NCBI GenBank assembly: GCA_036346275.1
Contig: CM070713.1
Span: forward strand, 63,173,567-63,237,566
Length of the DNA stretch: 64,000 bases
Source of the DNA: Otatea glauca
Taxonomy: Eukaryota; Streptophyta; Magnoliopsida; Poales; Poaceae
Direction of reading: 5' to 3'
Positions 12,673 through 25,208 of this stretch are shown here, one piece after another; within the stretch, counting starts at the first letter, position 1, and each line of letters begins with the position of its first letter. A program made the position numbers and the translations under genes. The notes below the pieces were generated by a model, which saw nothing but the letters and a program-made list of their open reading frames with translations, ran no database searches and was not told the origin of the DNA.

Positions 12673-13865
12673 AAGGTTTCAAATTTCATTTTCGGATCAC
12701 ATCTCGGAGACGGCTGAAATCCGAAATTTTAATGAGATTTTAGAATTCTGGCTAAAAATCCGGACAAAATTCAAAAAGCAAATTTGAAATCTAGTAATTT
12801 TGAGACCGAAAAACTGAACTTTTGGTCGAAATGACCGAAATTTCGGCGATTTTGAACCACCTGCGAAATGGTCTCCCAACTCTCAAGGCTAGAAAAAATA
12901 TGAAAAAAATTATATAAACATTTATCTACATTTCCTATCTGTTTTAATGCAAAATACTAAGTATTTGCACATAAAGACCCTAAATTTAGAAATTTCAGCA
13001 GCATTTCGACTAATTTTTGGATTCTAACACTTACATTTGGCAACCATCAATATATATTGTGATCACAAATGATATCACATTCACCAACAATACATTATCA
13101 GCTGCACATGTATAGCGATAATTTACATTCATGGAAAGGTTTGAATCGCTTCAATAATACATTGAAACTTATGTATCTAGTAGTCAACAAACAAGATATA
13201 TAGCACAATGACCATTATATGACTCATAGAGTTTTTCAAATAGAACTAATTAATGATTAGATAATATCATAATACAATACATTAGATATAATAATTGGAA
13301 TGAGATTATTTAGGCCGTACAATATCTTTCCATAGTATTTGGACAAGCTCTTTCTTGATGTCTCTAAGATGGTATTGGTGTTTTCAAATTTAATAGGTGA
13401 TGATTCTAACCAACAAAGCATCAAACTGCCCAACCATACAAAGTTTAAACAAATAGTCAAATATAAGCATGCAAAGGAAAAAAAATAAAAGGTATTCCAG
13501 GTGTTGATATTCCAAATCATATATGTTTCTTATGAATGAGTGGAAATATGGTTAAGTCAGCTCACCTCTTCAAACAATATTTGTAGTTTTGATTTTAATT
13601 TGTATATGTATTTTTTTTTACAAATTTTTTACATTATTCCTTATAAAAGGCATTACAATTCTCCACAAAAAATTTGTAGCAAAATCCGATTCTAAAAACA
13701 TCAAAACCGGTCAAATTTGTGGTAATTTCGGTAAAAAAAAAGTCAAAATTTCAGTGAAATTTCCTGAAATCACTATAGTAATTTAAAAAAATTAAAAATA
13801 TTCTACCGAGATTTAGAATCTCATCTTCCATCAAAATACGAAATCTCGACGAGATTTTAAACCTT
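12673..13865. mobile_element. Non-autonomous DNA element, AAGGTTT termini
   Basis: The left end AAGGTTTCAAAT and the right end, which reads AAGGTTTAAAATC on the minus strand, are inverted. Both are followed by gaaatttcgg-rich subterminal motifs. The 1193-base body is AT-rich and lacks a transposase. A partial second copy at 31752-32215 shares long stretches, such as the run through gcacataaagaccctaa. No clear target duplication was found; TATAA occurs on both flanks. Confidence 0.55.
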
Positions 13866-14556
13866 GATATAAGCCTCGAGTGCCACCGCGCAGAACGAAA
13901 AAAGTTGAGCCATAATAACCGCGCGGCGGACTTGGGCGGTGCAGATCGTAGCCGGTGCCACGCGAGGGGTGTTGGCGGTCGTTTTCGGCTGCTGGGACGC
14001 GAATTCCTGATGCAATCATCGTAGCGGAGCAGATGGGCATGGGCGATCGGCGCGACGGGGTAAAACGTCTGACCCCGATCGTCAAAACAGCTCCGTGCGC
14101 CCGCTCGTCAAATGCAGGTAGACTTCGCCGTTGGCGCGCGTGACTCGGGGCGAAAGGTACACGCATAAATCGATAAGAAACCGCGGCTGGAGCGGTGCAC
14201 GGACACGGGACGCAACAGATCGATGGGTACGTACGTACGCCGCGCGAGCCGTCGGCGTCCATGGGACGACGATAGCGTCGTATATGCACGCGCTGCCCGG
14301 CTGTGCCGTCGCCGGTTCACGGCTCGGTGACCTGGTCAGTACGCTGAAATCTGGGGTGTCGCTACAGGACGTCACGGGCCGGAAATCCGCAGCTATATCC
14401 CACATCCTCACGAGAGACCGTCCAAACTGTGTGTTTCAGACATCACCAGGAACAGTCGCTGCTAAAACATGGGTCTTACACAGTCACGCTGGCAAGTACA
14501 AGTCACTCGTGCCTTTGTCTACGGGTGATGATATACGGAATTGTGGTGTTTACTAT
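13866..14556. other. GC-rich stretch, no assigned gene
   Basis: The GC-rich sequence opens overlapping frames of 60-145 codons on both strands (13831-14568). None has a domain, biased codon use or splice structure. Overlapping frames on both strands are expected in GC-rich DNA, so no gene is called. Confidence 0.4.
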
Positions 14557-14973
14557 GGTGGCGTTTGATTGTCTAGGTAAAAGTGAATGAGATATGGTTA
14601 TTTATGGATTTGGAAGAGTGGATAGATGGGATATATCATCCAGATTTTGAGAATATTCTCTCGATATGCCGGATAGAGCTATCCCAAAAAAAGACGACGG
14701 ACTCATCCATTTTTTTGCATGAATTCAAATTTCGGTCAAATTTTATCCGAAAAGTCAAATTTTGTCTGAAAATCCAAATTTCGATCAAATTTTATCCAAA
14801 AAATCATATTTTGTCAGAAAATTTCAAATCGAAATCCGAAACCTTTCACAGCTAGCACCATCCATCCAACAAAACTAAAAATTGGCTCATCCTATCCAAT
14901 CTCATCTGTCCAACCAAACAAAAAATTAACTCATCCTATATCCACCCAACCAAACAAATCTGGAAACGCACCC
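14557..14973. mobile_element. Harbinger-like MITE, degenerate
   Basis: The left end GGTGGCGTTTGATTG is mirrored by AAACGCACCC at the right. Both arms carry 'wetting' pairs typical of such elements, for example ggatagatgggatat against atcctatatccaccc. No target duplication is clear and there is no coding content. Confidence 0.45.
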
Positions 14974-15099
14974 TAACCAGCATAATCTGCCAGAAAATAT
15001 TACGTCTCAGTTTGCTGGAATTGGACTGCACTTACGGAGTATAGTCTAAATATACAGCTCAGGTTTTCCAACGGTTAAACTCATGCTTTCATTAAGGAG

Positions 15100-16614
15100 T
15101 AGGGGTGAAAATGGTCGGAAAACACTGAAACTATTTTTGTTTTCATATTTTTCCTTGGAAACGATACCGGAATCGATAACTACGGAAACGAAAACGGCAT
15201 TGGTAATTCAAAAATATCGGAAACGAAAATTCGATACAAAATATATATCGGTAACGATCGGAATCCGAAAAAGAGACCGGTAACGTCGTAACGACATGTA
15301 CCACCAATTGACTTCAAAAAAATTCACACAAATCATACATTCACATAGAAATTAGTAATAAATAAATATTCACAAATTTATGATGAACATACATTACCAA
15401 TGTAAATGTATACAATAGCATAACTAGTTTAGAAAATCAATATCTTATAATGCATAACGGCATAAGCATTAAGCAACATCATATAGCACTTACATACAGG
15501 CATACATTAAAGCATTAAGCAACAGATTCACATAGCACTTAAAAGCAATACCTTATAAGCATTTACAGTTGACGATATCACATATTCCATACATGCATAC
15601 ATAGCATAAGATAGTCTCCACACGAGTCTTTACATCACACAGTATAAGATAGTCTCAATATCTCATATCAAATAATACATCTCTCCACACGAGGATTGAA
15701 ATTTATTAGTCGCTGCTACTAGACCGACTGCACCAAATGCGGTAAACCGGAAATATGACATACAAAGACATGCACATAAATAATCGGACTCGGAGCACAT
15801 AGATAATCACGGCGATAAATCGATAATGAAGTATTGGAATCTGAAAATAAAAGCAAAAAAAACATGTGATACTGGCAGAGTAGTTATTATCACTCATCAG
15901 CATCAGGAATACGACCAATGAAAACGAGTGATGGGCATAGAAGGCATAAGCTTCAAAACGAGTGACGGGCATGAAAGGATTGATCTCATAAGTTCTAGGT
16001 TTATTTGCAAATATATGTTGCAAATGAGGTGTGCTTAATTTGATATTGGAGTATACGATTAGAATTTGCAAATATGTTTTGCAAAATTGTTTTGATCATG
16101 AGTTGATCATCACATGGCTCAATATTTGATCTTATTGAATCTTTCGAGCTTGTAGTCATACCCTTGATCAAATCTATGTGAGGGATTTCAAAAAATCAGA
16201 TTTTAGACTTGAATAACTACATTAGAGTTTTATTTTTATCATATTTAAAAATATCTATGGTTTTTTAAATCATAAAAATGGGTGGAGATTGTAGCCCTCG
16301 TGATAAGCTTCGCATAGAGTCCAAGATCACCTAAATCGGAGTTCGGAGTAAAAAGTTATGGACGTTTTAGTGGCTCAAGGAGTGTGATATGTGGACTGGG
16401 CGATTCCGGTAATTACCGACGGAATTTACCGATTTTTTCCGAAAACCGAAGGAAACGGTTGGAACTTGTCAAAACCGTTATCGTTATCGTTTCCGACAAA
16501 AATTTCCGATTTCGATTCCGATTCCAAACATTACCGATACCGACACGTCCGATCGAAAAATTCCGGAAACGGTTTCCGGAATTCCAGGATTTACCGATAC
16601 CGTTTTCACCCCTG
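15100..16614. mobile_element. Non-autonomous hAT element
   Basis: The left end is TAGGGGTGAAAATGG. The right end read on the minus strand is CAGGGGTGAAAACGG. A perfect 8-base duplication TTAAGGAG flanks it (15092-15099 and 16615-16622), which is diagnostic of hAT-type insertion. Subterminal zones are crowded with ccgat/aaccg-type motifs (15110-15290, 16395-16600), as in hAT transposase-binding regions. The 1515-base body has no transposase. It contains short repeats of the string cattaagcaac. Confidence 0.78.
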
Positions 16615-16890
16615 TTAAGGAGGAAGACGAAATCTACCAACCCGGTTTCGACCCTGGACCCTAACTATTATACGGAATTCTCGTGTCCACTAACCAGCAT
16701 CATTTGCCAGAAAATATATACCACAACTCAGTATGTTTGTGGCCTATGTGCAGGACTTTGTGTCTTTGTCATCCTATTGTTTCTGCTGGCCCAAATGTGA
16801 ATCGCAAAGTCGTCCTCTTGCACTTCCAACTGTACATGGGCTTGATGTTTAACACTAGAAGACAAGATAACATGGGCCTAAAGCAATTCC

Positions 16891-16978
16891 TTCCCTATTT
16901 CACAGACCACTCTCTCTCACTGGTTTTTTCTTCTCTTCCCTATTTCACAGACCACTCTCTCTCACTGGTTTTTTCTTT
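16891..16978. repeat. Tandem duplication, 45-bp period
   Basis: Two almost identical 43-base copies (16891-16933 and 16936-16978) begin ttccctatttcacagacc and run on through tctctctcac. The near identity suggests a recent slippage or repair event. Confidence 0.85.
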
Positions 16979-16999
16979 CTTTTTAACTCAGAGAAGAAT

Positions 17000-19600
17000 A
17001 TCCTTACATGATTCAATAAACCATTCCTTCCAAAATTTGTTCTTTACTTAAAGAGAGAGAGAAAAAAGTACTTACCGTTTTCAAAATTGGCACTTTCTTC
17101 ACTATTTAGAAGACAAGTGAATTTCTTTTTTCCCCCACAGATTAGAAACACCAAGAATAACTGAATACACTCCACCACTGCAACTAATAAAGAGAATCTG
17201 GAGTTGTAAACACAAGTTGACACCAAAGATGTTATTGAAACACAAAAGCAGGTACAAAGCAAACAGTATTACATGGGTGCAAGTGCAACATTTAATAATA
17301 CAACAAAGCTTAGTACGGTAACTTTTTGTTTGGGCACCCAATTGACGGTACAAACCTATGCAAAAATAGCAGCACAAATGCTGGACATTCGCAAATAGAG
17401 GTCTAAAAGGTGCAATAACTCTTATTCCTAAACCAGTTTACTTGCTACCTGAAGAGGCCTCAGCTAATACAACGGCAGATAAAACTTACCTGAAATTTCA
17501 ATGTCACATTGTTAGAATCACACACATACAACATATGCCATTACGATTGTGAAATCTTGACCATAATTAAATGATTAAGATTCAGAATCTTGTCCTATTA
17601 TCATTAGATGATGATGATATGTATAATATCTTATACTTATCATCCTACCAGAGAAAAAAAAAATCAAAGTTCCAATAATTTACAATGAAAATGAAGTGAT
17701 ATTTTAATACAATTCAACTATTTTACACCTAACTTTCTTCAACCATCAGGAAATATTTGATAGTTCAAATGAATAACCATGTATCAAGGCCAACCGAAAA
17801 GTTAATAGAGTCCTCGGTAGTGTTCAGGGAAACTAAAAAAGACAACTGCCCAGTTATAGAAGGTATGGGGAAATTGCAGCTGCAGATGGGATATCAAATC
17901 ACTGCAATTTCATATATGATTTTGTCAGAATTATTGCTGAATCCAGGTTATTAGTTATTTCAATGAAAATGTCAGAGAGGCTTCTAAGTTAGAACGGAAC
18001 AAGAAATTGCATAGATCTGTTAATTTAAACACAGATAGCTTACTTCTATGGTACCTATAGAACCTCATTGTGCGCTGCTGGTACCCCTACCACCAATGGG
18101 ACATGGCAAGCGAAAATGGAGGCAAAAGCAATAATGCAACCCATACTCGGACATGGGAGGGACAAGGCACTATACAGTGGCAGCATGCAGTAATCAGCAG
18201 TCGCTAACAGCAAATGAGGAGGCACACTGAGGCATAAAAGCGGGGAAACGAGCAAGCAACAACTATCCCAAAATGTGAAAAAGGAGGGGGCCAAGTTGAT
18301 CAGAGGGATGAGACGAGGAGCAAATCAAGCATGTTCTGGAATGAGTTAATATAATCAGTTTGTGATTGTGTGGTAGAGGAAGAAGATTTTGGGGAACAGT
18401 GGAGGGGAAACAGAAGGGAGGCTCCAAAAAGAAAAGTGTCCGTGCCCACTGGCAATGGAGGCTTCTAGGCAGGACTTGAGTCCTTTGCAGCTTTGCTTAC
18501 CGAGTTTGAGGGACATGCCAACCTCAGAATTCAGGAGGGTCGCAGATTCAAGAGGAGAGGCGAACCCCAGGAGTTCTGGCTGTAGGGTTACCTTGACTGA
18601 GGCAGATATCACTTCCACATAATTGATCAATGGCTGGGTTATCTAGTATATGCTTTGGGGGGAAAAAAAGAAAGGTATATCCAAATTCAAAACTGTTGCA
18701 TTTTGACTGTAATAGAGTTCAAGTAGTTGATAGCGCCAGTCTAAGTAGTTATGTATGTTCTCTTTTGGAGATGTAGTAAACTATGCGTAATAATAGTATG
18801 GAAAAATCTAGTCCCTACCTGTTTATTAAAATTTGTCAACCTCTGGAATCCACAGGTTTCCACGAAATTGAACCCTGAACTCCTCAGATTAACTTCATAT
18901 TACTAACCTTTCAAGTTTCTTTTTCAAGTATACGATTTCAGCAAAACATATTTTTCCAAATCAAGGAATGGGAAATTCGGCTCATCTGGCAATCGCCTGG
19001 CAATCACAAGTGTAGTCTCAAATCAACTGGTTCAACAGTCAATAGGTGAACATCAATAAACTATTCCAAGAACAATATACAACAAAATGATATGTTTTAC
19101 CTTAATTATATGTTCAGTAATTTCCTACATTAATCATTACGGTCATTGAACCTTCTTGGTACTGTCCAGGACTCATATTACTCTTGTTTATATTTGACAC
19201 CAAATAATACAGGGAAGCAACGTTGCAGCCAACAGAGATACTTCACAAGCCGCACAACAAGTGTAAGCAAAAACTAGTTCCATATCAAGAAGCAGTGGCA
19301 AGGATTTCATCATGGCTCGAGTGTACGACTGTACTAGTTGGAAGCATAGACAAACTACCAAAGGCAGGTGTCTATTACCCGCTTACATGAAGCAATTGAA
19401 TGAAGCACATTTCAAGATAAAGGGGCACCTAATCGGAGTGGAAAACAAGAGGATCATCGTAAACATAATTTTGTGGTCCTCCAAGAGTTACTCCTTTTAT
19501 CTCTAACAATCTAAGGTTCATACGACAGCCACACCAAACAAACTACCGATAATTATCAGCAAAGCTGGATTTTTTTGTGACTTAATAATAGGTGGTGGAA
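17000..19600. other. Downstream flank of leucine gene, no gene found
   Basis: AT-rich sequence follows the 3' end of the minus-strand isomerase gene. Frames at 17044-17377, 18055-18294 and 18355-18630 lack domains. No splice-consistent chain of exons or terminal repeat pair was recognised. Part of it may be transcribed 3' sequence, but no poly(A) signal can be chosen. Confidence 0.35.
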
Positions 19601-19633
19601 CAAAACATCAGGCTCAAATGTCTCACCTTTCCT

Positions 19634-20380
19634 TCATGCAGATTTCGACGCAATCATTCCTGTCTTCCGAGCATATGCAAAGATTCCGCCGGCCTCAATG
19701 ACCGGCCCGGCATCGCCAATAGGCTTCAGCTTGTACTGCTTACCGGAGGTGTGGTTAATCATGACGCACTTCTCAAGGTCCACGGTGACCACATCCCCGG
19801 TCTTGCACTCCTTCCAGGCTCCGGCGTCCGCGAGCTCCAGAGGGTACACCTCCCCGGTGGCCACGGAGTTGCGGAAGAAGATGCGTGCGTAGCTCTCGGC
19901 CACGACGGCTCGCGCGCCGGCGGCTCCGAGCGCGACGGGCGCGTGCTCGCGGGAGGAGCCGCAGCCGAAGTTGGCCCCGCCGACGATGACGGCATAGCGG
20001 GACGACTCCTCCCCAGGGACAACGAACGGCGTTGGGTACGCCGCCGTCGGGAGGCCGGCGAAGGCGAAGGAGCCGAGCTTGCGGTACTCGTCGGGCTTGG
20101 AGGGCACCAGGGTCAGGTGCTCGGCCGGGATGATCTGGTCAGTGTCGATGTTATCCCCCACGACGAAGCACTCCCCGTGGAACAAGGCGGAAGACGGCGA
20201 GTTTCCCGCGGCGGCCGCCACCGCGGTGAGGGTCCGAGCGCGGCGGTATTTCAGGGCCGGGCGGCTGCGAGGGGCGACCTGACCGCGGCGGCGGAACGTC
20301 CCTGCGGGCGCTGGGACTGGGGCCAGCACCGCCGCCACCGTCGCCGCCTCCGCCACCGACAAAGCAGGAGCCGCCATCAT
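19634..20380 (-). CDS. 3-isopropylmalate dehydratase small subunit, plastid
   Basis: This is a complete intronless frame of 248 residues. Residues 1 to about 58 are rich in Ala, Arg, Ser and Val and poor in acids, as expected of a plastid transit peptide. From residue 66 the aconitase-type swivel domain follows, with GDNIDTDQIIPAEHL and the signature GANFGCGSSREHAP, whose GSSREH loop contacts substrate. The enzyme isomerises 2-isopropylmalate to 3-isopropylmalate in leucine synthesis, working as a heterodimer with the iron-sulfur large subunit encoded elsewhere. Plant small subunits also serve methionine chain elongation in Brassicales, which is not expected in a grass. Two adjacent ATGs (20380 and 20377) are possible starts; the second has the better context (A at -3, GCG after). 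Absence of introns fits plant small-subunit genes as I know them. It lies head to head with the Nudix gene. Confidence 0.95.
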   Translation of the reverse strand: MMAAPALSVAEAATVAAVLAPVPAPAGTFRRRGQVAPRSRPALKYRRARTLTAVAAAAGNSPSSALFHGECFVVGDNIDTDQIIPAEHLTLVPSKPDEYRKLGSFAFAGLPTAAYPTPFVVPGEESSRYAVIVGGANFGCGSSREHAPVALGAAGARAVVAESYARIFFRNSVATGEVYPLELADAGAWKECKTGDVVTVDLEKCVMINHTSGKQYKLKPIGDAGPVIEAGGIFAYARKTGMIASKSA

Positions 20381-20534
20381 GGGACGCGACTAGGCAAGCG
20401 GTGGAGACTGGGGATGCGAGTCACTGCTCGGAGACGAGACGTGAGGCTTAGGGCCGGCGGCGTCGACCGTCGAGAGTGGAGACTTCGGCTTTTCCCTTGC
20501 ATTGCAGCCACTGCGCCTGCGGCCTTGTTATAGC

Positions 20535-20543
20535 GTATATAAT
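20535..20543 (-). promoter_or_regulatory. Candidate TATA box of the isomerase gene
   Basis: On the minus strand the string ATTATATAC lies about 155 bases before the first ATG of the isopropylmalate isomerase gene. That leaves room for a 100-130 base leader. Position and motif are suggestive only. Confidence 0.4.
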
Positions 20544-20599
20544 TTCGTAAGCGCCACGAAACTGAGGCCTGTGAGCCCACCAAGTGCTTCATCCGTCAT

Positions 20600-21974
20600 T
20601 TGGGCCAGAAGTCCTACGGGATATTGACTTAAACTCTTCTTTTTTCGTTTTTTTTTCCAGAGCTCGTTGTTTCCCTTTTTATCCAAGCTGGGACTGGGAG
20701 AAAGGCAAGGAAAAAAAGTTGCCGGATCACTGCGCATTCGTAGCACTAATATATAGCTTTTAATAAAGATTTTATATGCTTATATGCTAAAGGGGTCATA
20801 TGAGTTGAGCTAGAGAGCGTTGATGCAGCTTGACCCAAGGAAAACATGGTAGATCCGTTCCTGGAGGAAGGAATGGAGACTTGTTGCCAAATAAATCACA
20901 AGTGCTTTTAGTGGTGCCATTTCATCATCCATTATGTAATCACAAGGCGAACTAATCAATTCCTTTTCAGCCAGGCTACGTAGCTCGGTAAGAGTACGTA
21001 TACCAGAGCTTTCCAACGACTGGATCGATTTTTTTTCCTTAACTAACCTCGAGTTTGGCGATAACAAACTTCTCATGCTGAAAGATGCACCACAAAACAG
21101 TGACTGATACGAGCTGTTATCTCATTGGCCATCTAACCGAGCACTGACACTGACACGATACGAGCAAGCCACTGAAGAAATAAAGCTGCAGTTCATGTAC
21201 ACCGCCGGTGCATGCTCGCCAGTGCCACGCTAGTGTTCTGATCTGATCTGATCTGATCTCAGTCAGTGCTGTCCTTGTTAAGTCCGGTCGTCCCTGCCTA
21301 TCGCACTATCATTCAAGACACACACCACCGACCTGCAGCTACTACAATTCCATCAGCCGCGAGCTTTTTTCTTCGGGCTACACTAAATTTGATACGGATT
21401 ATTTATTTTTTTCGATTCAATATATTAGATTAGCCGGTATCTATTTATATTTTCTCTTACAGTAGAAAAGTAAACATATCCTTAATAAATTAATTGTCCA
21501 CGGTGTAAAATAATGCATGCAAAATTCCCGTTGTCTTCACGTGGTTTTCCGGATAAGCCTGCCCTTGTTCGCACACACTGACACTACCAAGAAATCTTTC
21601 GGGCCACTAACTATTTAGTTATCGAATACTTACTTGGATTGCAAGTTCTTAGAACTTGAGCGGTTAACCTTGCTGTAATTGCCTGTGCCAGCTTGTGAAG
21701 CTGGTGGGGTACTGGGATGGGATCCTCGCTTGCTCCGAAACGCGACGATCCCCACGCGGTTGGCGTGTAGCCTTCTTGTGATTGGTGACTTGCGAGAGAA
21801 TGACGTGGATTCCACATGAGATTTTTATGGGCGTTCGTCCGCGCGAGCATTCTGTGGTCGCGAGACACCTCCACATCGCGTACCGCCGAACACAGAGAGC
21901 GGCGCGGCAGCGTACGTACAGTCAGTTCACTTAGTACTACCAGGCTACCAACTGTTCGAAGCTGAGGTCGAGGC
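20600..21974. other. Shared upstream region of two divergent genes
   Basis: Between the head-to-head isomerase and Nudix genes lies 1.4 kb without a supported coding region. It contains a short tetra/pentanucleotide run (ctgat repeats, 21238-21259). The minus frame at 21611-22132 overlaps the first Nudix exon antisense and has no recognisable domain. Confidence 0.5.
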
Positions 21975-24875
21975 ATGGAGAGCAGCTTGGTCGATTCAGC
22001 CGCGGCGAGTCTGTGCGCTAGGACGACCGCGACGCGCCGCCGTGCAGGCCGGAGCGGCACGAGGTGCTTGACCTGTTCTTGCTCTTCTAGAGGTACGGCC
22101 AGATTCTTGGTCTGGCCATTAATTGGTCTCAAGAAAACCCAAGAATTTCTATCACTTTGTTGTGCTGATCGATAAAGTTCGCGCTCTCCTTGTATTCAGA
22201 TGAGCCCGTGAAGAGGGCCTGGGCTTCCTACTCCTCCATTAGTAGGGTACTGAGGGAGGTAAGGTCGGTGGCGCGCAAGAACCTCTTCGGCAGCCCGCCG
22301 CAGTTGGCGGGCATAAACGGGTGGAGCGGCAATGGCCACCAGTGGACGACACTGGAGAACAGCTTCGTCCTCGAAGCCCGAGAGGACGAGTACGGCGGGA
22401 TGGTCGTCGACGCCGACCGGCTGCCGTCCGACATGGCCGTGTTCGCTCCGTCACTGGCGCTGTCGCTCTCCTACTGGAAGTCAGTGGTACGTACCTATTC
22501 GAATCGCAAGCAAATTTATATTGCTATGTAATGTAAGTTGAATTGCTCATGACTGCTTGCTTGCCCTTGTTATGTCACAGGGGAAAAAGGGAGTGTGGCT
22601 GAAGTTACCGCTGGATCGATCCGAGTATGTCCCATTAGCAGTGAAGGTACCGATTACGGCAAGTTTCGCTGGATCTTGCTAAATGCTGCCGTAATTAATA
22701 CTGAATCAATGCTCAAATAACAAATATTTAGTACATTAAACATCAATGATTCATCCTTCTGAATTGTTTATCTGATCAATGACACATTTCCACGATGAGT
22801 AGCCAAAAGCTCTGTGATATATGCTGCTACTTGGCTCTGCGCAGGAAGGCTTCAAGTACCACCACGCAGAGGAGTCGTATGTGATGCTGACATACTGGAT
22901 CCCAGATGACCCGTGTATGCTCCCAGCAAATGCCTCTCACCAGGTTGGAGTTGGGGGGTTTGTGATCAACGATCAGATGGAGGTACGTCTCTCGTGTGCT
23001 TCTGCATTTTTTTTCATTGATGCGTGTCGGTGACAAGATGAAGATTGTACATCTTATTCTGAATCTCTGATGACATATCGGCATTACGTGGAACAATTAA
23101 GAAGGTTCTTGTGGTGCAAGAGAAGTATTCTGATTCAACGTTACTTGGTGCTTGGAAACTCCCGACGGGATTCATTCTTGCGGTAAGAGCTCAAACAGAG
23201 ACCTAGTATGATATGAATTAGGAACAATGCTTCTACGTATGACCCACTTAATACAAGTTACATAAATCTTGAAACAACTGACAGGGTAAGTAATCACCAC
23301 CTACTCTTTATTCATGTTTTGATATTTGTGCAACTTTTAAATTGTGATGCATAGAAACACATCCCATGAACTAGAATATATTTTTTGGATTATGGAGATT
23401 AAACCTTACAATATCCGGCCTTTGCTCTCAGCACAAACCATATAACCAAAGTTCAGAGTTCACAACGTACTAGACTTATTACAGACAGAACAAAAATATA
23501 GAGTGAGCTAAAGCAAAAAAGGAACAGAGCGGCAATGAACTAGAAAATGTGTGATGTATATCTGTTACTGAAGAATGTTCCGTTGCTTCCTGGCAGTCGG
23601 AGGAGATTTTTACAGGCGCTGTCAGGGAGGCCAAGGAGGAGACTGGAGTAAGAAATGGAGCATTCTGATATATGTATTCACTTTTTTTTTGGTATTGACC
23701 CTTTTTGGATCAATCTTGAGTATCATGCCCTTTACGCATTATGCAGATTGACACTGAATTTGTGGAACTAATTGCTTTTAGGTAATGGTTTTGCTCGTGC
23801 TCCATTGGTTTGGCTTTATGTAAAACTAGCGGATTTGTTAGATATTATGATATAGCTTTCTTTGATATACAACTCTACTTCCTATCATTAGAATATAATT
23901 ATATTTGTTATATAATTCTAATATCTATATATGATTAATCTGTACCGTTATAATCTAGCCCATCAAAATAAGTGGTAGAGATCCTTCTCTTTTTCTTGCA
24001 ATTAATGTGAGAATTTCTAGGATTACTATGAGATTTTCTTGCCATTAAAATGAAAGAGATGCTTTGAATATCACCAGTTATTTTTATTTATATATTTAGA
24101 AAGTAAAATTTCCTAGCCTTTGCTGAAAACTTGAGAATTGGTTAGTGCACTTGCACTGCTCTAGTTAGCACATTTCAGAAGCAAACATCCAAATTTGCAG
24201 AGATTCTTTGATGATGCTGGTCTGAACTATTCTAGATAACATGCTAGAACTAGGATACGTATTTCAAGCTCTATCCAGAAATGTTTGGAGCTGAGTGGTT
24301 CGATTGACCATGCATAAGTGGCATAAGTGCTCACTTACTACTAGGACAATATGTAGCTTTCTGAAATTCTAGCTTAACCATACAAGCGTTCTGAAATTTT
24401 AACCTGAACTTTTGGTGTAAATTCATCGTAGGCATGCGCACAACGTGGCGTTCCAAAAGTCTGACCTTTTCTTCATCTGCATGCTGAGACCTCTATCAAA
24501 TGATATCAAGATCGATGAAATGGAAATTCAGGCAGCAAAGGTACCACACAGTAAACAAAGTTCATTCAGTATTAGGCTAGAAGTTCACCGAGCTGTCTGC
24601 CATTTGCGTCGATGTACTGTGTTCTCTCACCATAATCTTCTATGTGTGTTTCATGTTTGCAGTGGATGCCATTTGCGGAGTTCATCGAGCAGCCGTTCAT
24701 CCAGGACGACCACATGTTCAAGAAGATCACTGACATCTGCATGCAGCGTCTCAGGAAGCGCTACTGCGGGCTGACGGCGCACCATCTGATCTCAAAGTTC
24801 GACGGCGGGACCTCTACGCTGTACTACAACGTGGCCGAGCCTGAGGACGTTAACTGTGACGCCGACGCTGCTTGA
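21975..24875 (+). CDS. NUDT8: Nudix hydrolase, NUDT8 type
   Basis: Eight exons: 21975-22092, 22200-22486, 22581-22646, 22845-22982, 23105-23182, 23597-23647, 23747-23781 joined to 24432-24540, and 24663-24875 (nine segments if the 35-base exon is counted separately). All have GT/AG borders and phases that close to 364 codons. An N-terminal pre-Nudix region (about residues 105-215) contains GVWLKLP and YHHAEE-type strings. The Nudix box occupies about residues 225-247, with GX5E and REAKEETGI, giving the metal-binding glutamates. Similarity is closest to Arabidopsis NUDT8, about 369 residues, including HAHNVAF and KSDLFFICMLRPLS. It hydrolyses nucleoside diphosphate-linked compounds; the substrate is not fixed for this clade, and the Arabidopsis member has been linked to immunity. 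The first 40 residues are Ser/Thr/Arg/Cys-rich, possibly a transit peptide. The start and exon 1 are the least certain parts. A MITE sits in one intron. Confidence 0.9.
23222..23365. mobile_element. 144-bp Mutator-type MITE, copy 2
   Basis: It lies in the intron between 23182 and 23597 of the Nudix gene. Flanks ATGAATTAG (23213-23221) and ATGAACTAG (23366-23374) are a 9-base duplication with one mismatch. The interior (aagtaatcaccacc, attcatgttttgatatttgt) matches the copies at 7892 and 30854. Confidence 0.72.
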
Positions 24876-25208
24876 CGGATCGGCTGCTCTTCTCTTCACT
24901 CTTTCCCTTGGTTAATCCAAAGTGTAGTCCCAATTCTCAAGATTATGCGATGCAAGTTAATTTTAGACAAAGGTAAAACCCAGCATTATTGGAAAGCTAC
25001 AACGAAAGTATTCTGCTGGGGACACCAGCTTACAACAACGCTCAGACAAACGACAAAAGATCGTACAATTGTGCATATATACTACAATTGTACTTAGCAA
25101 GTTAGCATACGAATAATTAACTTAATAATCTATTTTGCACATTTGTACTAAATATTAAACTAAGTAATCGAATAATTGTTTCTTTGATAATTCCAGAGAC
25201 TATGTACC

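Noticed and set aside
13831..14568. Overlapping frames of 145-152 codons on both strands
   Set aside because: Simultaneous open frames on both strands in GC-rich DNA, with no family resemblance.
17044..18630. Frames on both strands in the 3' flank of the isomerase gene
   Set aside because: No domain, no consistent splice chain and no terminal repeats; treated as unassigned.
19592..20533. Plus-strand open frame of 313 codons
   Set aside because: It is the antisense of the GC-rich isopropylmalate isomerase exon; its translation is Gly/Arg-rich without a domain.
21611..22132. Minus-strand frame of 173 codons
   Set aside because: It overlaps the Nudix first exon antisense, has low-complexity Arg/Leu content and no recognisable domain or splice partners.
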